64,000 nt of DNA from Brachybacterium subflavum. Its GTDB lineage: Bacteria; Actinomycetota; Actinomycetes; Actinomycetales; Dermabacteraceae. Below the pieces are notes generated by a model. The model was not told the DNA's origin. It worked only from the letters and a program-made list of their open reading frames with translations, and ran no database searches. The position numbers and the translations under genes were made by a program. Location of the stretch: assembly GCF_009299795.1 (NCBI RefSeq), contig NZ_VIGP01000001.1, positions 434,001 to 498,000 on the forward strand, read 5' to 3'. Of this stretch, positions 23,975 to 32,965 are shown one piece after another; within the stretch, counting starts at the first letter, position 1; every line of letters begins with the position of its first letter.

Positions 23975-25459
23975 GTGGAGACCTGGACCTGGCTCGTCGA
24001 GCACATCGTGCTCGTCGCGCCGTACGTCGCCCTCGTCCTCGACGTCATCCTGCGCGTGACCGCAGTGCTCGTGGTGCCTCGCAACCGCCGCCCCGGGAGC
24101 GCCTTCGCGTGGCTGCTGGCGATCATGGTCTTCCCTCTCGTCGGCTTCCCGCTGTTCCTGCTGCTGGGCAACACACAGCTGCCGCGCAAGCGGCGCCGGA
24201 AGCAGGTCGTGGTCAACCGCCTCATGAAGGTGCGCGCGCACGACATCCCCGACAGCGACCTCGACGAGGACAGCCCCAGCTGGCTGCAGTCCGCCGTCGC
24301 CCTGAACCGCGAGCTCGGCGCGTACCCGCTGACGGGCAACAACTCCGCGGACCTCGAGATCGAGTACGAGGCCTCGATCCGTCGCATGGCGGAGGACATC
24401 CGCACGGCGCGCGAGACCGTCCATGTGCTCTTCTACATCGCCGGGCTCGACGAGACCACGCGCCCCTTCTTCGACGCCGTCGCCGAGGCCGCGGACCGCG
24501 GCGTGAAGGTGCGCTTCCTCTACGACCACTACGGGTCCATGAAGTACTGGAGCGTCTACCGGCCCATGCGGAAGCTGCTGGACGCCCACGGCATCGAGCA
24601 CTACCCGATGATGCCGATCAAACCCCTGCGCGACGGCGCGCTGCAGCGACCCGACCTGCGCAACCATCGCAAGCTGCTGATCGTCGACGGAGAGGTCGGC
24701 TGGATGGGCAGCCAGAACCTCATCGACTCGGCCTACGCGAGCGCGAAGGGCGCGCGCGAGGGCGTGCGCTGGCAGGAGACGATGATCCGCCTGCGCGGCC
24801 CGATCGTCTCCGAGGTCAACCTGCTGTTCGGGACCGACTGGTACCTCGAGTCCGGCGAGTCGATCCCCGAGGACCAGGTGGTCCGTCCGTCGCCGGACAC
24901 GTCCGGCACCTACGAGTGCCAGATCGTGCCCAGCGGGCCCGGCTTCGTGCTCGAGAACAACCTGCTGCTGTTCAACCAGCTCTTCTACAGCGCCGAGAAG
25001 CGGATCACCGCCGTCAGCCCCTACTTCGTGCCCGATGAGTCGATGCTGTACGCGCTGGTCACGGCCGCCAAGCGCGGCGTCGAGGTCGAGCTGTTCGTCT
25101 CCGAGAAGGGCGATCAGTTCCTCGTCGACCATGCCCAGTGCTCCTACTACACGGCGCTCCTCGAGGCCGGCGTGCGCATCCAGCGCTACGAGGCGCCGAA
25201 GATCCTGCACGCCAAGCACGTCACGGTCGACGACTCGGTGACGGTGCTGGGCTCCTCCAACATGGACATCCGCTCGTTCCTGCTCGACATGGAGAGCTCG
25301 CTCATGGTGGGCGGCACGGACTTCATGGAGAAGATGCACGAGGTGGAGGACGTCTACCGCTCGCGCAGCCGCGAGCTCACCCTCGAGGAGTGGCGCACAC
25401 GCCCCTTCTGGAAGCAGATCCTGGACAACACCTGCCGCCTGGCCTCCGCGATCGTCTGA
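23975..25459 (+). CDS. cls: Cardiolipin synthase (phospholipase D family)
   Basis: A 494-residue membrane enzyme that joins two phosphatidylglycerols into cardiolipin. Two N-terminal helices (about 5-27 and 35-58) precede two PLD domains with the catalytic HKD motifs HRKLLIVDGEVGWMGSQN (His near 231) and HAKHVTVDDSVTVLGSSNMD (His near 412). Length and layout fit ClsA. Several GTG codons overlap here; GTG 23975 gives the best distance from AGGAG (23965-23969). The frame could also begin at GTG 23969, adding two residues. The enzyme is complete and intact. Confidence 0.93.
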   Translation: METWTWLVEHIVLVAPYVALVLDVILRVTAVLVVPRNRRPGSAFAWLLAIMVFPLVGFPLFLLLGNTQLPRKRRRKQVVVNRLMKVRAHDIPDSDLDEDSPSWLQSAVALNRELGAYPLTGNNSADLEIEYEASIRRMAEDIRTARETVHVLFYIAGLDETTRPFFDAVAEAADRGVKVRFLYDHYGSMKYWSVYRPMRKLLDAHGIEHYPMMPIKPLRDGALQRPDLRNHRKLLIVDGEVGWMGSQNLIDSAYASAKGAREGVRWQETMIRLRGPIVSEVNLLFGTDWYLESGESIPEDQVVRPSPDTSGTYECQIVPSGPGFVLENNLLLFNQLFYSAEKRITAVSPYFVPDESMLYALVTAAKRGVEVELFVSEKGDQFLVDHAQCSYYTALLEAGVRIQRYEAPKILHAKHVTVDDSVTVLGSSNMDIRSFLLDMESSLMVGGTDFMEKMHEVEDVYRSRSRELTLEEWRTRPFWKQILDNTCRLASAIV

Positions 25460-25641
25460 GACAACCGGGGGCACGGTCTCCCATCAGGAGAGCATTTACC
25501 GCGACCGGTATCTCGTCATCTGTTGCTCAGAACGACACCCGGCTGTAAGGTCGCGTTAGTCATCCCTGCCTAATGTCGCATTCGGCGTTGAAATGCGTCC
25601 TTCGAATGATCGACCTGCTCTGCAGGACGGGGCATGGGCCC

Positions 25642-25671
25642 TTGCGGTTCCCCCCTCGACCGTTGTATACG
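25642..25671 (+). promoter_or_regulatory. Promoter of the ExeM-like gene
   Basis: TTGCGG (25642-25647) and TATACG (25666-25671) are separated by 18 bases, followed by a short leader with AAAGGAG before the ATG at 25703. The wider gap 25460-25702 is clearly richer in A and T than the rest of the window and includes a small inverted repeat CGCATT/AATGCG (25577-25582 and 25592-25597). Confidence 0.5.
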
Positions 25672-25702
25672 CGATTCTGTGCGCACAGCACAAAGGAGCT
25701 TC

Positions 25703-28360
25703 ATGTCCCCCCGACGTATTCCTCGTGCCATTCTGCCCGCGAGTGCCTGTTCGGCCCTCGTCGGCGTGCTCCTGGGAGGCTCTCCGGCGCTGGCCGATGA
25801 TGCCCCTCCGGAGCAGGGTGCCAGGGGGGTGGAGATCCGCCAGGTGTACGAGCAGGGCACACTTGACCAGGACGTCAGCGTCCAGGGGTTCGTGACCGCC
25901 GACTACTCGGACCGGGGCATCGGAGGGTTCTACGTCCAGGCGCCCAATACCGGCGGGCAGCCGGATCCCGGCGTGATGACGCCGCAGGCGGTGCATGTCG
26001 CGGGTGCCGACGATGTCCAGGTCGGTGATTATGTCCAGATCACCGGGACTGTGCGAGAAACGAATTCTGGGCGAATTATTGAGACCAGTGCCGATAAAGT
26101 CGGGGGAGAGGAAGCGCCGGAGGGGAGCGAGGCACCGAAGCCGATTACCTCTCTGGCGTCCATCAAGGGGTCGTGGAATGATGCGGCGACCCTCGACCGC
26201 ATTTCGGGCATGTTGGTCATGCCGGATTCTGGGTTTCGTGTCAGCGGTCTTGACCACTATGCGCTCCGGGGTGAGGCCGCGGTGACCGAGGGCGCTCAGT
26301 TCGATGCGGCTCGGAAGGACCCGTCGGCGAGCGGAGCCCAGGGTGAGAGGCTCATCCTGGATGACGGCGCCGCTGACGAGTACACGGCGAACGAGGAGAC
26401 GCAGGAGCGTGTGCTGCCCCGCTGGGCAGGCGATCGCGCACCACGGATCGGCGACGACGCCGAGTTCACGGGCCCGGGCGTCCTGGAGCACGTCGCGGAC
26501 ACCCCGGGGCTCACGGACGGATGGCACGTCCAGCCCACGTCCCCGGTCACCGATCCCGGCACACCCCTGCCTGCACGGGTCGAGGGCACAGCCCCGTCGG
26601 CGGAGATCGCCGCACCCTCGGGCGACCTGTCGGTGGCCCAGGTGGATCTGGGCAACTACTTCTCGACGACGGCGGACAGCGCGGACACGAGCGGTGCGGG
26701 CTGCTCCACCTCCCGGACCGCTGACGGCACGGCGCTGGCCGTTCTCGGCGGTGGTGGCTGCCCGATCCTGGGGGCCGCCGACGGCGACTCCTTCGCGCGT
26801 CAGAGATCCAAGGTCACAGCGCTGCTGTCGGGCATGAAGGGCGTGGACGTCATCGCTGTGCAGGGTCTGCAGAACGATGCGCAGATCGGGAAGGACGGCT
26901 CCTCGAGCGCGGAGGAGCTGGCGGGGCTGCTGAACGAAGCCGGGGACGGGGACTGGAAAGCCGTGGCGGCTCCGCAGGGGGCTGTCGGTCCCCGCAGCAA
27001 CGGCTTCGTCTACCGCGCTGATGCTGTCGAGCCGACGGGCGAAGCCCGCATCTCCGCGGACAAGGCCTTCTACGCCGCCTCGAGCCCCGTCGCGCAGACC
27101 TTCCGTGAGCGAGGGGGCACGAAGGCGGAGGCCACGATCGTCTCGACCCGATTCTCCGGGCAGTCCACCTCTGACTACGACGGCGATCTGGGGCAGGACC
27201 AGCTGGCGGGCCGGAACGCCGAGCAGCGCAGTGCCCAGGCCGACGCTCTGACCTCGTGGATCGACGGCCTCGGCGAGGAGTCGCTGGTCGTCACGGGCAA
27301 TTTCGGCTCGCTCGACGGTGACTCTCCCGTGACGACGATCACCCGCGCGGGCTTCACGGATCTGGTGGCCGGTGCCGGTGCGCCCACCAGCCAGGGGACC
27401 AGGGCGAGCGGGAACCAGACCCACGTGTTCATGTCTTCGAACCTCGCGAAGAAGGGGAAGCCCGCTGCGAGGGTCTGGGACGTCTCGGCCCAGAGCGCTC
27501 CTGCCACGGGCTACGCGGAGTTCGGCCTGAACGGTTCCGACCTCGTGGACCTGGACTCACCTGAGCGCGCGACGTCCGAGAACCCCGTGGTGTTCTCCGT
27601 GAACCTTCCTCGGGCGGCGTCCGACGGCGAGGGCTCCAGCTCTCACGCGACGGTCCGGTCCGCGCCCGACTCCGGGGCCGATACCTCGACGACGAAGTCC
27701 CCTTCGGACGACACGGAGCAGGTCGACGAGAAGTCGACGGAGAAGACCGAGGCGAAGCAGGCCGACGCGAAGAAGGCGACAGAGGCCGAGAAGACCGAGG
27801 CCGAGACGACCGAGGCGAAGACGACGACCGAGGCGAAGAAGAATGACGCGACGCAGAGCGAGCCGACGGACTCCGGCGCGTCTTCCGCGCCCGGCGCCGA
27901 CTCGACGGCGCAGACCTCGGGCACGAGCGGCGCCGGCGGTGCCGCACCTGCCTCGGGCGGATCCGGCGCGGCCTCGAAGACACAGGTCTCCAGCAGTGCG
28001 GGCAGCGGCGGCAACGCCCCGTCCTCCTCGGGAACCGGCGCGACGTCGGGCTCCTCGGGCGAGAAGCGGTCTTCGCAGGCGGATGCGAAGAAGAGATCGA
28101 CGCCCCCGGTGTCCGACGGCTCGCAGGCCGGCTCGACGGCAGATGCGAAGGGGTCGGGGACGCCCTCCGGCAGCGAGAAGGTCGATCCGGCGCACGCGAT
28201 CCAGCTGGGTCAGGGCGGCCAGCTCGACAGCGAGGGCGCCCGGGCGTCCGTCGCTCCGGCGGACAGCGCCGTCGTGCGCGCCGGGCTGGTGATCCTGGCG
28301 ATCGCCCTGGCGGTCGGCGCGGCTGTCGCCATCGCAGTCCGTCGCCGGCGCAGCTCATGA
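25703..28360 (+). CDS. Membrane-anchored ExeM/NucH-like protein with degenerate nuclease domain
   Basis: An 885-residue surface protein. A signal peptide ends near ALADD. An OB-fold-like domain (about 40-150, QDVSVQGFVTADY and DYVQITGTVRE) and an exo/endonuclease-phosphatase domain (about 310-630) give the ExeM/NucH layout. The active site looks lost: the usual M-E-I-E-N is VQGLQND (Q387, Q390), G-D-x-N is GNFG (532-535), and S-D-H-D-P is TSENP (S625 to P628). The N of NYF (N318) remains. After residue 640 comes a long Lys/Glu/Thr- then Ser/Gly/Ala-rich stalk, one transmembrane helix and RRRRSS; there is no LPxTG. Bases 26,000-26,300 are unusually AT-rich. It lies just ahead of the WXG100 gene. 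Probably a non-catalytic, possibly DNA- or ligand-binding, surface protein. Confidence 0.8.
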   Translation: MSPRRIPRAILPASACSALVGVLLGGSPALADDAPPEQGARGVEIRQVYEQGTLDQDVSVQGFVTADYSDRGIGGFYVQAPNTGGQPDPGVMTPQAVHVAGADDVQVGDYVQITGTVRETNSGRIIETSADKVGGEEAPEGSEAPKPITSLASIKGSWNDAATLDRISGMLVMPDSGFRVSGLDHYALRGEAAVTEGAQFDAARKDPSASGAQGERLILDDGAADEYTANEETQERVLPRWAGDRAPRIGDDAEFTGPGVLEHVADTPGLTDGWHVQPTSPVTDPGTPLPARVEGTAPSAEIAAPSGDLSVAQVDLGNYFSTTADSADTSGAGCSTSRTADGTALAVLGGGGCPILGAADGDSFARQRSKVTALLSGMKGVDVIAVQGLQNDAQIGKDGSSSAEELAGLLNEAGDGDWKAVAAPQGAVGPRSNGFVYRADAVEPTGEARISADKAFYAASSPVAQTFRERGGTKAEATIVSTRFSGQSTSDYDGDLGQDQLAGRNAEQRSAQADALTSWIDGLGEESLVVTGNFGSLDGDSPVTTITRAGFTDLVAGAGAPTSQGTRASGNQTHVFMSSNLAKKGKPAARVWDVSAQSAPATGYAEFGLNGSDLVDLDSPERATSENPVVFSVNLPRAASDGEGSSSHATVRSAPDSGADTSTTKSPSDDTEQVDEKSTEKTEAKQADAKKATEAEKTEAETTEAKTTTEAKKNDATQSEPTDSGASSAPGADSTAQTSGTSGAGGAAPASGGSGAASKTQVSSSAGSGGNAPSSSGTGATSGSSGEKRSSQADAKKRSTPPVSDGSQAGSTADAKGSGTPSGSEKVDPAHAIQLGQGGQLDSEGARASVAPADSAVVRAGLVILAIALAVGAAVAIAVRRRRSS

Positions 28361-28381
28361 GTCCCCGGGTCGCCGACCCCC

Positions 28382-28410
28382 TTGAGTTTTCGTGCCGCCC
28401 GGCATGGAAT
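28382..28410 (+). promoter_or_regulatory. Promoter of the WXG100 gene
   Basis: TTGAGT (28382-28387) and TGGAAT (28405-28410) are separated by exactly 17 bases. The leader of about 55 bases ends with GGAGGA before the ATG at 28473. A short GGGTC/GACCC stem just upstream (near 28363-28376) may end the preceding gene. Confidence 0.5.
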
Positions 28411-28472
28411 CCCGGCCGCTCGCGGTCGGGGCAGCGGTAAGCAGTGAACACACCACCATTGGAGGATTTGTC

Positions 28473-28769
28473 ATGCCGAACCTCAACGTGACCTACTCGG
28501 ACATGCGAGACGCATCCAGCCGCCTGCGTTCGGGACAGTCCGAGCTGGAGTCGAAGCTCCAGGAGCTCAAGTCCATGATCGACAACCTGGTCTCCTCCGG
28601 GTACGTCACGGACAAGTCGTCCGTCGCCTTCCAGAGCGCCTACACCGAGTTCAACGACGGCGCGAGCAAGACCATCCAGGGTCTCGAGGGCATCTCCGCG
28701 TACCTCGACAAGGCCGCCGAGGCTCTCGAGAGCACCGACTCCGAGCTCGCCAGCGCGATCGGCAAGTAA
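28473..28769 (+). CDS. WXG100-family type VII secretion substrate
   Basis: A 98-residue helical-hairpin protein of ESAT-6/WXG100 size. Two long amphipathic helices (about 5-42 and 52-95) are joined by SSGYVTDKSSVAFQSAY; the canonical W-x-G turn is replaced by SGYVTD, a variant that I believe occurs in non-mycobacterial actinobacterial members. The second helix has the family pattern FNDGASKTIQGLEGISAYLDKAAEAL. Such proteins are exported as dimers by a membrane FtsK/SpoIIIE-type ATPase, here encoded at 34590-39029. A strict C-terminal YxxxD/E export signal is not evident. A strong hairpin follows the gene. Confidence 0.88.
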   Translation: MPNLNVTYSDMRDASSRLRSGQSELESKLQELKSMIDNLVSSGYVTDKSSVAFQSAYTEFNDGASKTIQGLEGISAYLDKAAEALESTDSELASAIGK

Positions 28770-28838
28770 GCCCGGCAGGGGGCGCGCCCGTCCACCCGGC
28801 GTGCCCGTCGGTGCAGGTCCGCAGCGATCCGCACCCTT

Positions 28839-28870
28839 CGCGCTGTCGCCCCCTCGGGGGCGACAGCGCG
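28839..28870 (+). terminator. Strong hairpin between WXG100 and the rest of the secretion operon
   Basis: Two perfect 15-base arms (28839-28853, 28856-28870) with a two-base spacer (loop CTCG if the last pair opens). It begins 70 bases after the WXG100 stop and ends 48 bases before the next start. It probably works as a partial terminator, giving more WXG100 than downstream product, or protects the 3' end of the WXG100 mRNA. Confidence 0.75.
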
Positions 28871-28918
28871 CGACGCAGCGATGCGTGAGCACCCACAGTT
28901 CGAGCGAGCGAGGTCAAC

Positions 28919-30583
28919 ATGGCGCACGGCGCAGAGCCGCAGGAGCCCGGCACCGAGGAGACGGTGCGGAGCCGTGAGAGGACAGTCGGCCGGAGACCGG
29001 TGACGACCTCGCGAAGCGGCTCCGCGATCCCCACGTCGGCCGGTCTCATGCTGGGCGCGGCGGGCGGCATCGGCCTCGGCGTCGCGGCGAACTCCCCGGA
29101 CCAGGCCCGGGGGACGAAGGACGATCAGGTCCTCCCGGCCGACCGGGGCGAGGTCATCGACACGGGTGACGGCGGCGGCTTCGATGCCGAGGGTTCTCCC
29201 TCGGGCTCGTTCGACGCGAACAGCAGCGTGCTCCTGCAGCAGAAGCATCCCGTCCAGGCCCGCGACACGCTGCTGCGCGCCGAGCAGCCCGGCGATTCCG
29301 ACCAGGGCGGCGAGGACGGCCAGGGCTGGGCAGATTCGTCTCAGCACGAGGCCACAGGGGGTGACGCGGGGGGTTGGATGCCTGCGCAGGACGCGCTGTC
29401 CGACGACGGAGGTGGCTTCACGCCCGGCGGTGAGCAGCTGCTGGACTACGACCAGTTCGCCGCGCAGTACGGGTACGGCGACGAGCGCCTCCTGCAGGAC
29501 CTGCAGGACGCTCCGGAGAGCGACGAGGGCGTGCAGGACGAGCCCCAGGAGACCGAGCCGGCGCACGAGGCCGAGGATGCGGGCTCCGACCCGTCGGATC
29601 AGTCGGACGACAGCGAGCTCGACGAGGTCTCCCAGCACGAGGACGAGCTGGACCAGGAGATCCTCTCCCACGAGGGCCAGGTCGACGAGGGCGAGCAGAT
29701 CGCCGAGGACTCCCTGGCCGAGCGCGACGCCGACGACAGCGGCGGCGACGGCGGCCAGAGCTCGGCGAGCGGGTCCGGGCGCAATGTGCTGCGCATCGAC
29801 GGCTCCACGTTGGAGACGCTGCGCACCACGGCGCGGAAGGTCGCGGACAACTTCGACAGCGAGGGGATCAGCGCCGCGAAGAACCGGGACCGCGAGGCCG
29901 TTCGCGGCTACCCCGATCTCGCGGGCGCCATCAAGTCCTTCTACGACAACTGGTCCGCCAAGCGCAAGGGCATCGTCAAGAGCGTGCAGACGTATGCCGA
30001 CTGGATGGACAACATCTCCGAGGGGTTCGAGGACAGCGACCGCGACCTCGCCGCGAGCCTCGCCGAGGCGGGTGCCTTCGAGCAGGACCTCTACGGGAAG
30101 ATCCGAGAGGGCAGGAACTCGGCGGGCGGGGACGGCGAGAAGCCCGACAGCACACCGGAGCGGCACTCCGGCGGTGACAGCGAACGGCTGGTCGCCACCC
30201 GGCAGTCCTCACCGGCGGCCCAGTACACCGCGCCGGCGCATTCGACCACGGACGTGCTGCGGACGATCGAGCGGATCGACGGCACGGCGGCCTATGCGGG
30301 GTACGTCGCGGACTTCCTGCTCAACTCCTCCGGGTTCGCCACAGCGGGCGGCTACATCGGGGGGAACCTCGGCGAGGACGCGGTCCTGGCCGAGGGGATC
30401 ACCGCGCTGACCGAGCTCATCATGTCCGCGGAGCGGACGGGCCAGCTGCCTCAGGAGCTGGGCTTCCTGAGCTTCTCCGGGGTCATGGGCGACGGCGGGG
30501 CATCTGACGCCGACCGGAACGACCAGAGCGACCAGGATGGAGCGACGTCGGAGACGGCGCAGAACGACGTGGAGGTGGCCTGA
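28919..30583 (+). CDS. Acidic type VII locus protein with helical domain, unknown function
   Basis: A 554-residue protein not assigned to a known family. A basic start is followed by a Gly/Ala-rich hydrophobic stretch (about 38-60) that could be a membrane helix. Residues 60-285 are highly acidic and Gln/Ser-rich, likely disordered. Residues about 289-394 form a helical region with TLETLRTTARKVADNFD, FYDNWSAKRKGIVKSVQTYADWMDNISEGF, which has the size and heptad look of a WXG100-type hairpin. Another Ser/Gly linker and an alanine/glycine-rich helical part (440-520) follow. The gene sits between the WXG100 gene and a toxin-like gene and overlaps the latter by one base. A secreted or membrane component of the system is likely. 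Confidence 0.75.
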   Translation: MAHGAEPQEPGTEETVRSRERTVGRRPVTTSRSGSAIPTSAGLMLGAAGGIGLGVAANSPDQARGTKDDQVLPADRGEVIDTGDGGGFDAEGSPSGSFDANSSVLLQQKHPVQARDTLLRAEQPGDSDQGGEDGQGWADSSQHEATGGDAGGWMPAQDALSDDGGGFTPGGEQLLDYDQFAAQYGYGDERLLQDLQDAPESDEGVQDEPQETEPAHEAEDAGSDPSDQSDDSELDEVSQHEDELDQEILSHEGQVDEGEQIAEDSLAERDADDSGGDGGQSSASGSGRNVLRIDGSTLETLRTTARKVADNFDSEGISAAKNRDREAVRGYPDLAGAIKSFYDNWSAKRKGIVKSVQTYADWMDNISEGFEDSDRDLAASLAEAGAFEQDLYGKIREGRNSAGGDGEKPDSTPERHSGGDSERLVATRQSSPAAQYTAPAHSTTDVLRTIERIDGTAAYAGYVADFLLNSSGFATAGGYIGGNLGEDAVLAEGITALTELIMSAERTGQLPQELGFLSFSGVMGDGGASDADRNDQSDQDGATSETAQNDVEVA

Positions 30584-32382
30584 TGAGTGCACCGGCAGAA
30601 GGATGGACCCGGCTCGAGCACCCGGAGGGCAACCCGATCGACGCCGATCCCGACGGCGTCAAGGCCATGGGCGACGACTGGCGTGCGATCTCCGAGGCCA
30701 TCGGGCGGCTGCACGACACCGCACAGCGCACCCAGGACTCCCAGGACATGCAGTCCGACGCCTTCGACGAGACGAAGAAGAAGGGGGCCGAGCTCGCGGA
30801 GAAGCTCGCGGACTACGAGACCCGGTACGACCTGGCATCCCAGGCCGCGCGCACCTTCTCCACACAGCTGGACACGGAGATCGACAAGGCGGAGACGGCT
30901 GCGCGCAAGGCGGCGCAGCTCGACAAGCTCGACGAGACGACGACCGAGAAGGGCTCGGACGAGGCCGTCCCGACGTCGGACGCCGAGGACCAGAAGGCCC
31001 AGCTCGAGCAGTACAAGCGCGAACTCGAGGAGGCGGTCGAGGACGCGCAGTCCGCGGCCGACTCCATGGAGAGCTCCATCAACGAGGCCAAGAAGAGCGG
31101 CAAGGACTCGTGCATGGACAAGTTCAAGGCCTTCCTCAAGAAGCTGCTGAAGGTCCTCATGATCATCGGCATGATCCTGAGCGTGATCGGCCTGCTGATC
31201 CCGGGCCTGAACGTCATCATGATCATGGGGCTCATTGTCGACGTCGTGACGATGGTGTTCACGACGATCAGCTTCGCCCTCGGCCAGTCCACCGTGCTGG
31301 ACCTGGTGCTCGGCATCGTGGGCGTCGGACTCGGCGCCTTCAGCGCCTTCCGCTCGCTCAAGGGCCTGAAGGTCGACGCGGAGCGCGAGGGATACGTGAA
31401 GGGGCTCAACGTCCGCAACGGGTCCAAGCCGGGGACAGGGGGCCACCTGCGGCGGCCCATCGAGATGCCGTCGTGGAGCAGGGACCCCAAGGCGGCCCGG
31501 CGAGATGCCGCGGACTCGGCATGGGGCCAGCGCTCGAGGAGCCACGACGACCTGACCCGTCTCCGCGCCACCCGCGACCGTCTGAACCGCAGGATGGACG
31601 AGCTGCGGAATGAGCCGCTTCCCAGCGTCTCCGACCCGAGGGCCGTGGAGAGGATGGCCCGGAACGAGCGGGCGAAGGGACACGTGGACGCACAGCGCGA
31701 TCGCGTCTACGACGAGATCGGCACGGCCCAGTCCAAGGTGCGGGGCGCGGACGAGTTCATGGACAGCCTGCGCAGCAGTTCCTCGCCCAGCAACGCGGCG
31801 AAGTACTTCTTCACCAAGGACTGGATGAGGCTCGACCATTTCGCCGGCAGGACCGGCTGGGTCCTGGGCGTCGGGCGCAAGCCGGGTGAGGAGATCATGT
31901 CCCAGGTGGGAGGCGTCACGAAGAAGTACCCGACGAGTTTCAAGGACACGCTCTGGCATGGCTTCCTCGACCGCATGTCCTTCCGCGAGTCCCGCGGCTT
32001 CCTCAGGGACTCGGAGAAGTTCAGGGATTCGATCGGCAATGCGCCCCTGCGGATCTCCGACGATCTCGGCGACCTCAACTTCAAGAGCGACGGGCGCATC
32101 CTGCGCGACCCGCTGAGCACCGTGGACGGCGGGAGCAAGGGCGTGCTCCTGGGCGGCCACACGGACAGGGTGGGGTGGTCGTTCGGCAATCACGACTACC
32201 TGATGGGCCTCAACGGGCTGGACTCCATCCGCAAGACCTGGGGCTACATCGACAGATTCGGTCAGATGTGGGAGTACGGCGACCCGAGCAACTACTTCGA
32301 TCCCGCGGGTGAGAAGACGCGTCTGACGCCGTGGAGCGACTGGAAGGCCCAGCACCCCGGCAATCCGAACTATTCCGCATGA
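30583..32382 (+). CDS. Type VII effector-like protein with WXG-type N-terminus
   Basis: A 599-residue protein. Its N-terminus (1-170) is a long coiled-coil region beginning with the ADPDGVKAMGDDWRAISEAI pattern seen in actinobacterial proteins exported by type VII systems. Two or three hydrophobic helices follow (about 186-236 and 239-258), then a charged helical region (310-400) and a C-terminal domain (400-599) with HTDRVGWSFGNHDY and WGYIDRFGQMWEYGDPSNYF. I cannot assign a toxin fold. The layout (WXG-like front, hydrophobic middle, unique C-terminus) is typical of polymorphic effectors. The ATG overlaps the previous stop by one base and the next gene overlaps by four. Confidence 0.75.
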   Translation: MSAPAEGWTRLEHPEGNPIDADPDGVKAMGDDWRAISEAIGRLHDTAQRTQDSQDMQSDAFDETKKKGAELAEKLADYETRYDLASQAARTFSTQLDTEIDKAETAARKAAQLDKLDETTTEKGSDEAVPTSDAEDQKAQLEQYKRELEEAVEDAQSAADSMESSINEAKKSGKDSCMDKFKAFLKKLLKVLMIIGMILSVIGLLIPGLNVIMIMGLIVDVVTMVFTTISFALGQSTVLDLVLGIVGVGLGAFSAFRSLKGLKVDAEREGYVKGLNVRNGSKPGTGGHLRRPIEMPSWSRDPKAARRDAADSAWGQRSRSHDDLTRLRATRDRLNRRMDELRNEPLPSVSDPRAVERMARNERAKGHVDAQRDRVYDEIGTAQSKVRGADEFMDSLRSSSSPSNAAKYFFTKDWMRLDHFAGRTGWVLGVGRKPGEEIMSQVGGVTKKYPTSFKDTLWHGFLDRMSFRESRGFLRDSEKFRDSIGNAPLRISDDLGDLNFKSDGRILRDPLSTVDGGSKGVLLGGHTDRVGWSFGNHDYLMGLNGLDSIRKTWGYIDRFGQMWEYGDPSNYFDPAGEKTRLTPWSDWKAQHPGNPNYSA

Positions 32383-32957
32383 TCATGTCCCGGACAGAGC
32401 AGCCGACCGCCGAGCGGGGCGCTCCGCCCTTCGCGATGGCGCCGCCGATCGTGCTTCGCACCCCGAGCACGCGCTCGCCGCTGCCCGCAGCAGGGGAGTG
32501 GGACGACCTGATGGCCGATCTCGCTCAGATGCACGACGTGCGGGTACCGAGCTCGGCGGAGCTCGCGGACATCGACGAGGGGGCGCCGGACTGGGGCGTC
32601 CTCGCCGTGCTGATCCCCGGCGCCGTCGTGCTGCTGTGCCTCTTCTCGAGCACCACGGCTCCGGAGGGAGGCCCCGCCGAGGGCGCCGAGGTCGTTCACG
32701 AGCTGCTGACGGCCGACATCGACGCGCCCTCCGTGGTGCAGACCCTCAGCAGCTCGGGCGAGAGGATCACCCTGGGCTCCGCGCTCCAGCTCGATCCCCG
32801 CGGCACCGTGCTCACCTCGTGCGCGATGGCGCTCGAGCGCTCGCACGACACTCTCGTCCTGATCAGCACGACCGACGATCCGGGGATCGGGGACCTGCTG
32901 CCGCGGATCCTGCTGACCCTCGCCGAATCCCCTGACCCAGCTACCCGGAACGACTGA
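32379..32957 (+). CDS. Single-helix membrane protein, possible immunity or accessory factor
   Basis: A 192-residue protein of unknown family. A Pro-rich N-terminus (1-40) and an acidic segment (DEGAPDWG) precede one hydrophobic helix (about 73-89). Beyond it the chain has an alternating hydrophobic pattern (ITLGSALQLDPRGTVLTSCA, DTLVLISTTDD). The ATGA overlap with the effector-like gene means the two are translated together. That position is usual for an immunity protein or dedicated chaperone, but nothing in the sequence proves it. ATG 32385 is an alternative start. Confidence 0.7.
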   Translation: MIMSRTEQPTAERGAPPFAMAPPIVLRTPSTRSPLPAAGEWDDLMADLAQMHDVRVPSSAELADIDEGAPDWGVLAVLIPGAVVLLCLFSSTTAPEGGPAEGAEVVHELLTADIDAPSVVQTLSSSGERITLGSALQLDPRGTVLTSCAMALERSHDTLVLISTTDDPGIGDLLPRILLTLAESPDPATRND

Positions 32958-32965
32958 GACCGCGC

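Noticed and set aside
28340..28360. LPxTG-type sortase anchor at the end of the ExeM-like protein
   Set aside because: The C-terminus has a hydrophobic helix and an arginine tail but no LPxTG or close variant before it; a plain transmembrane anchor fits better.
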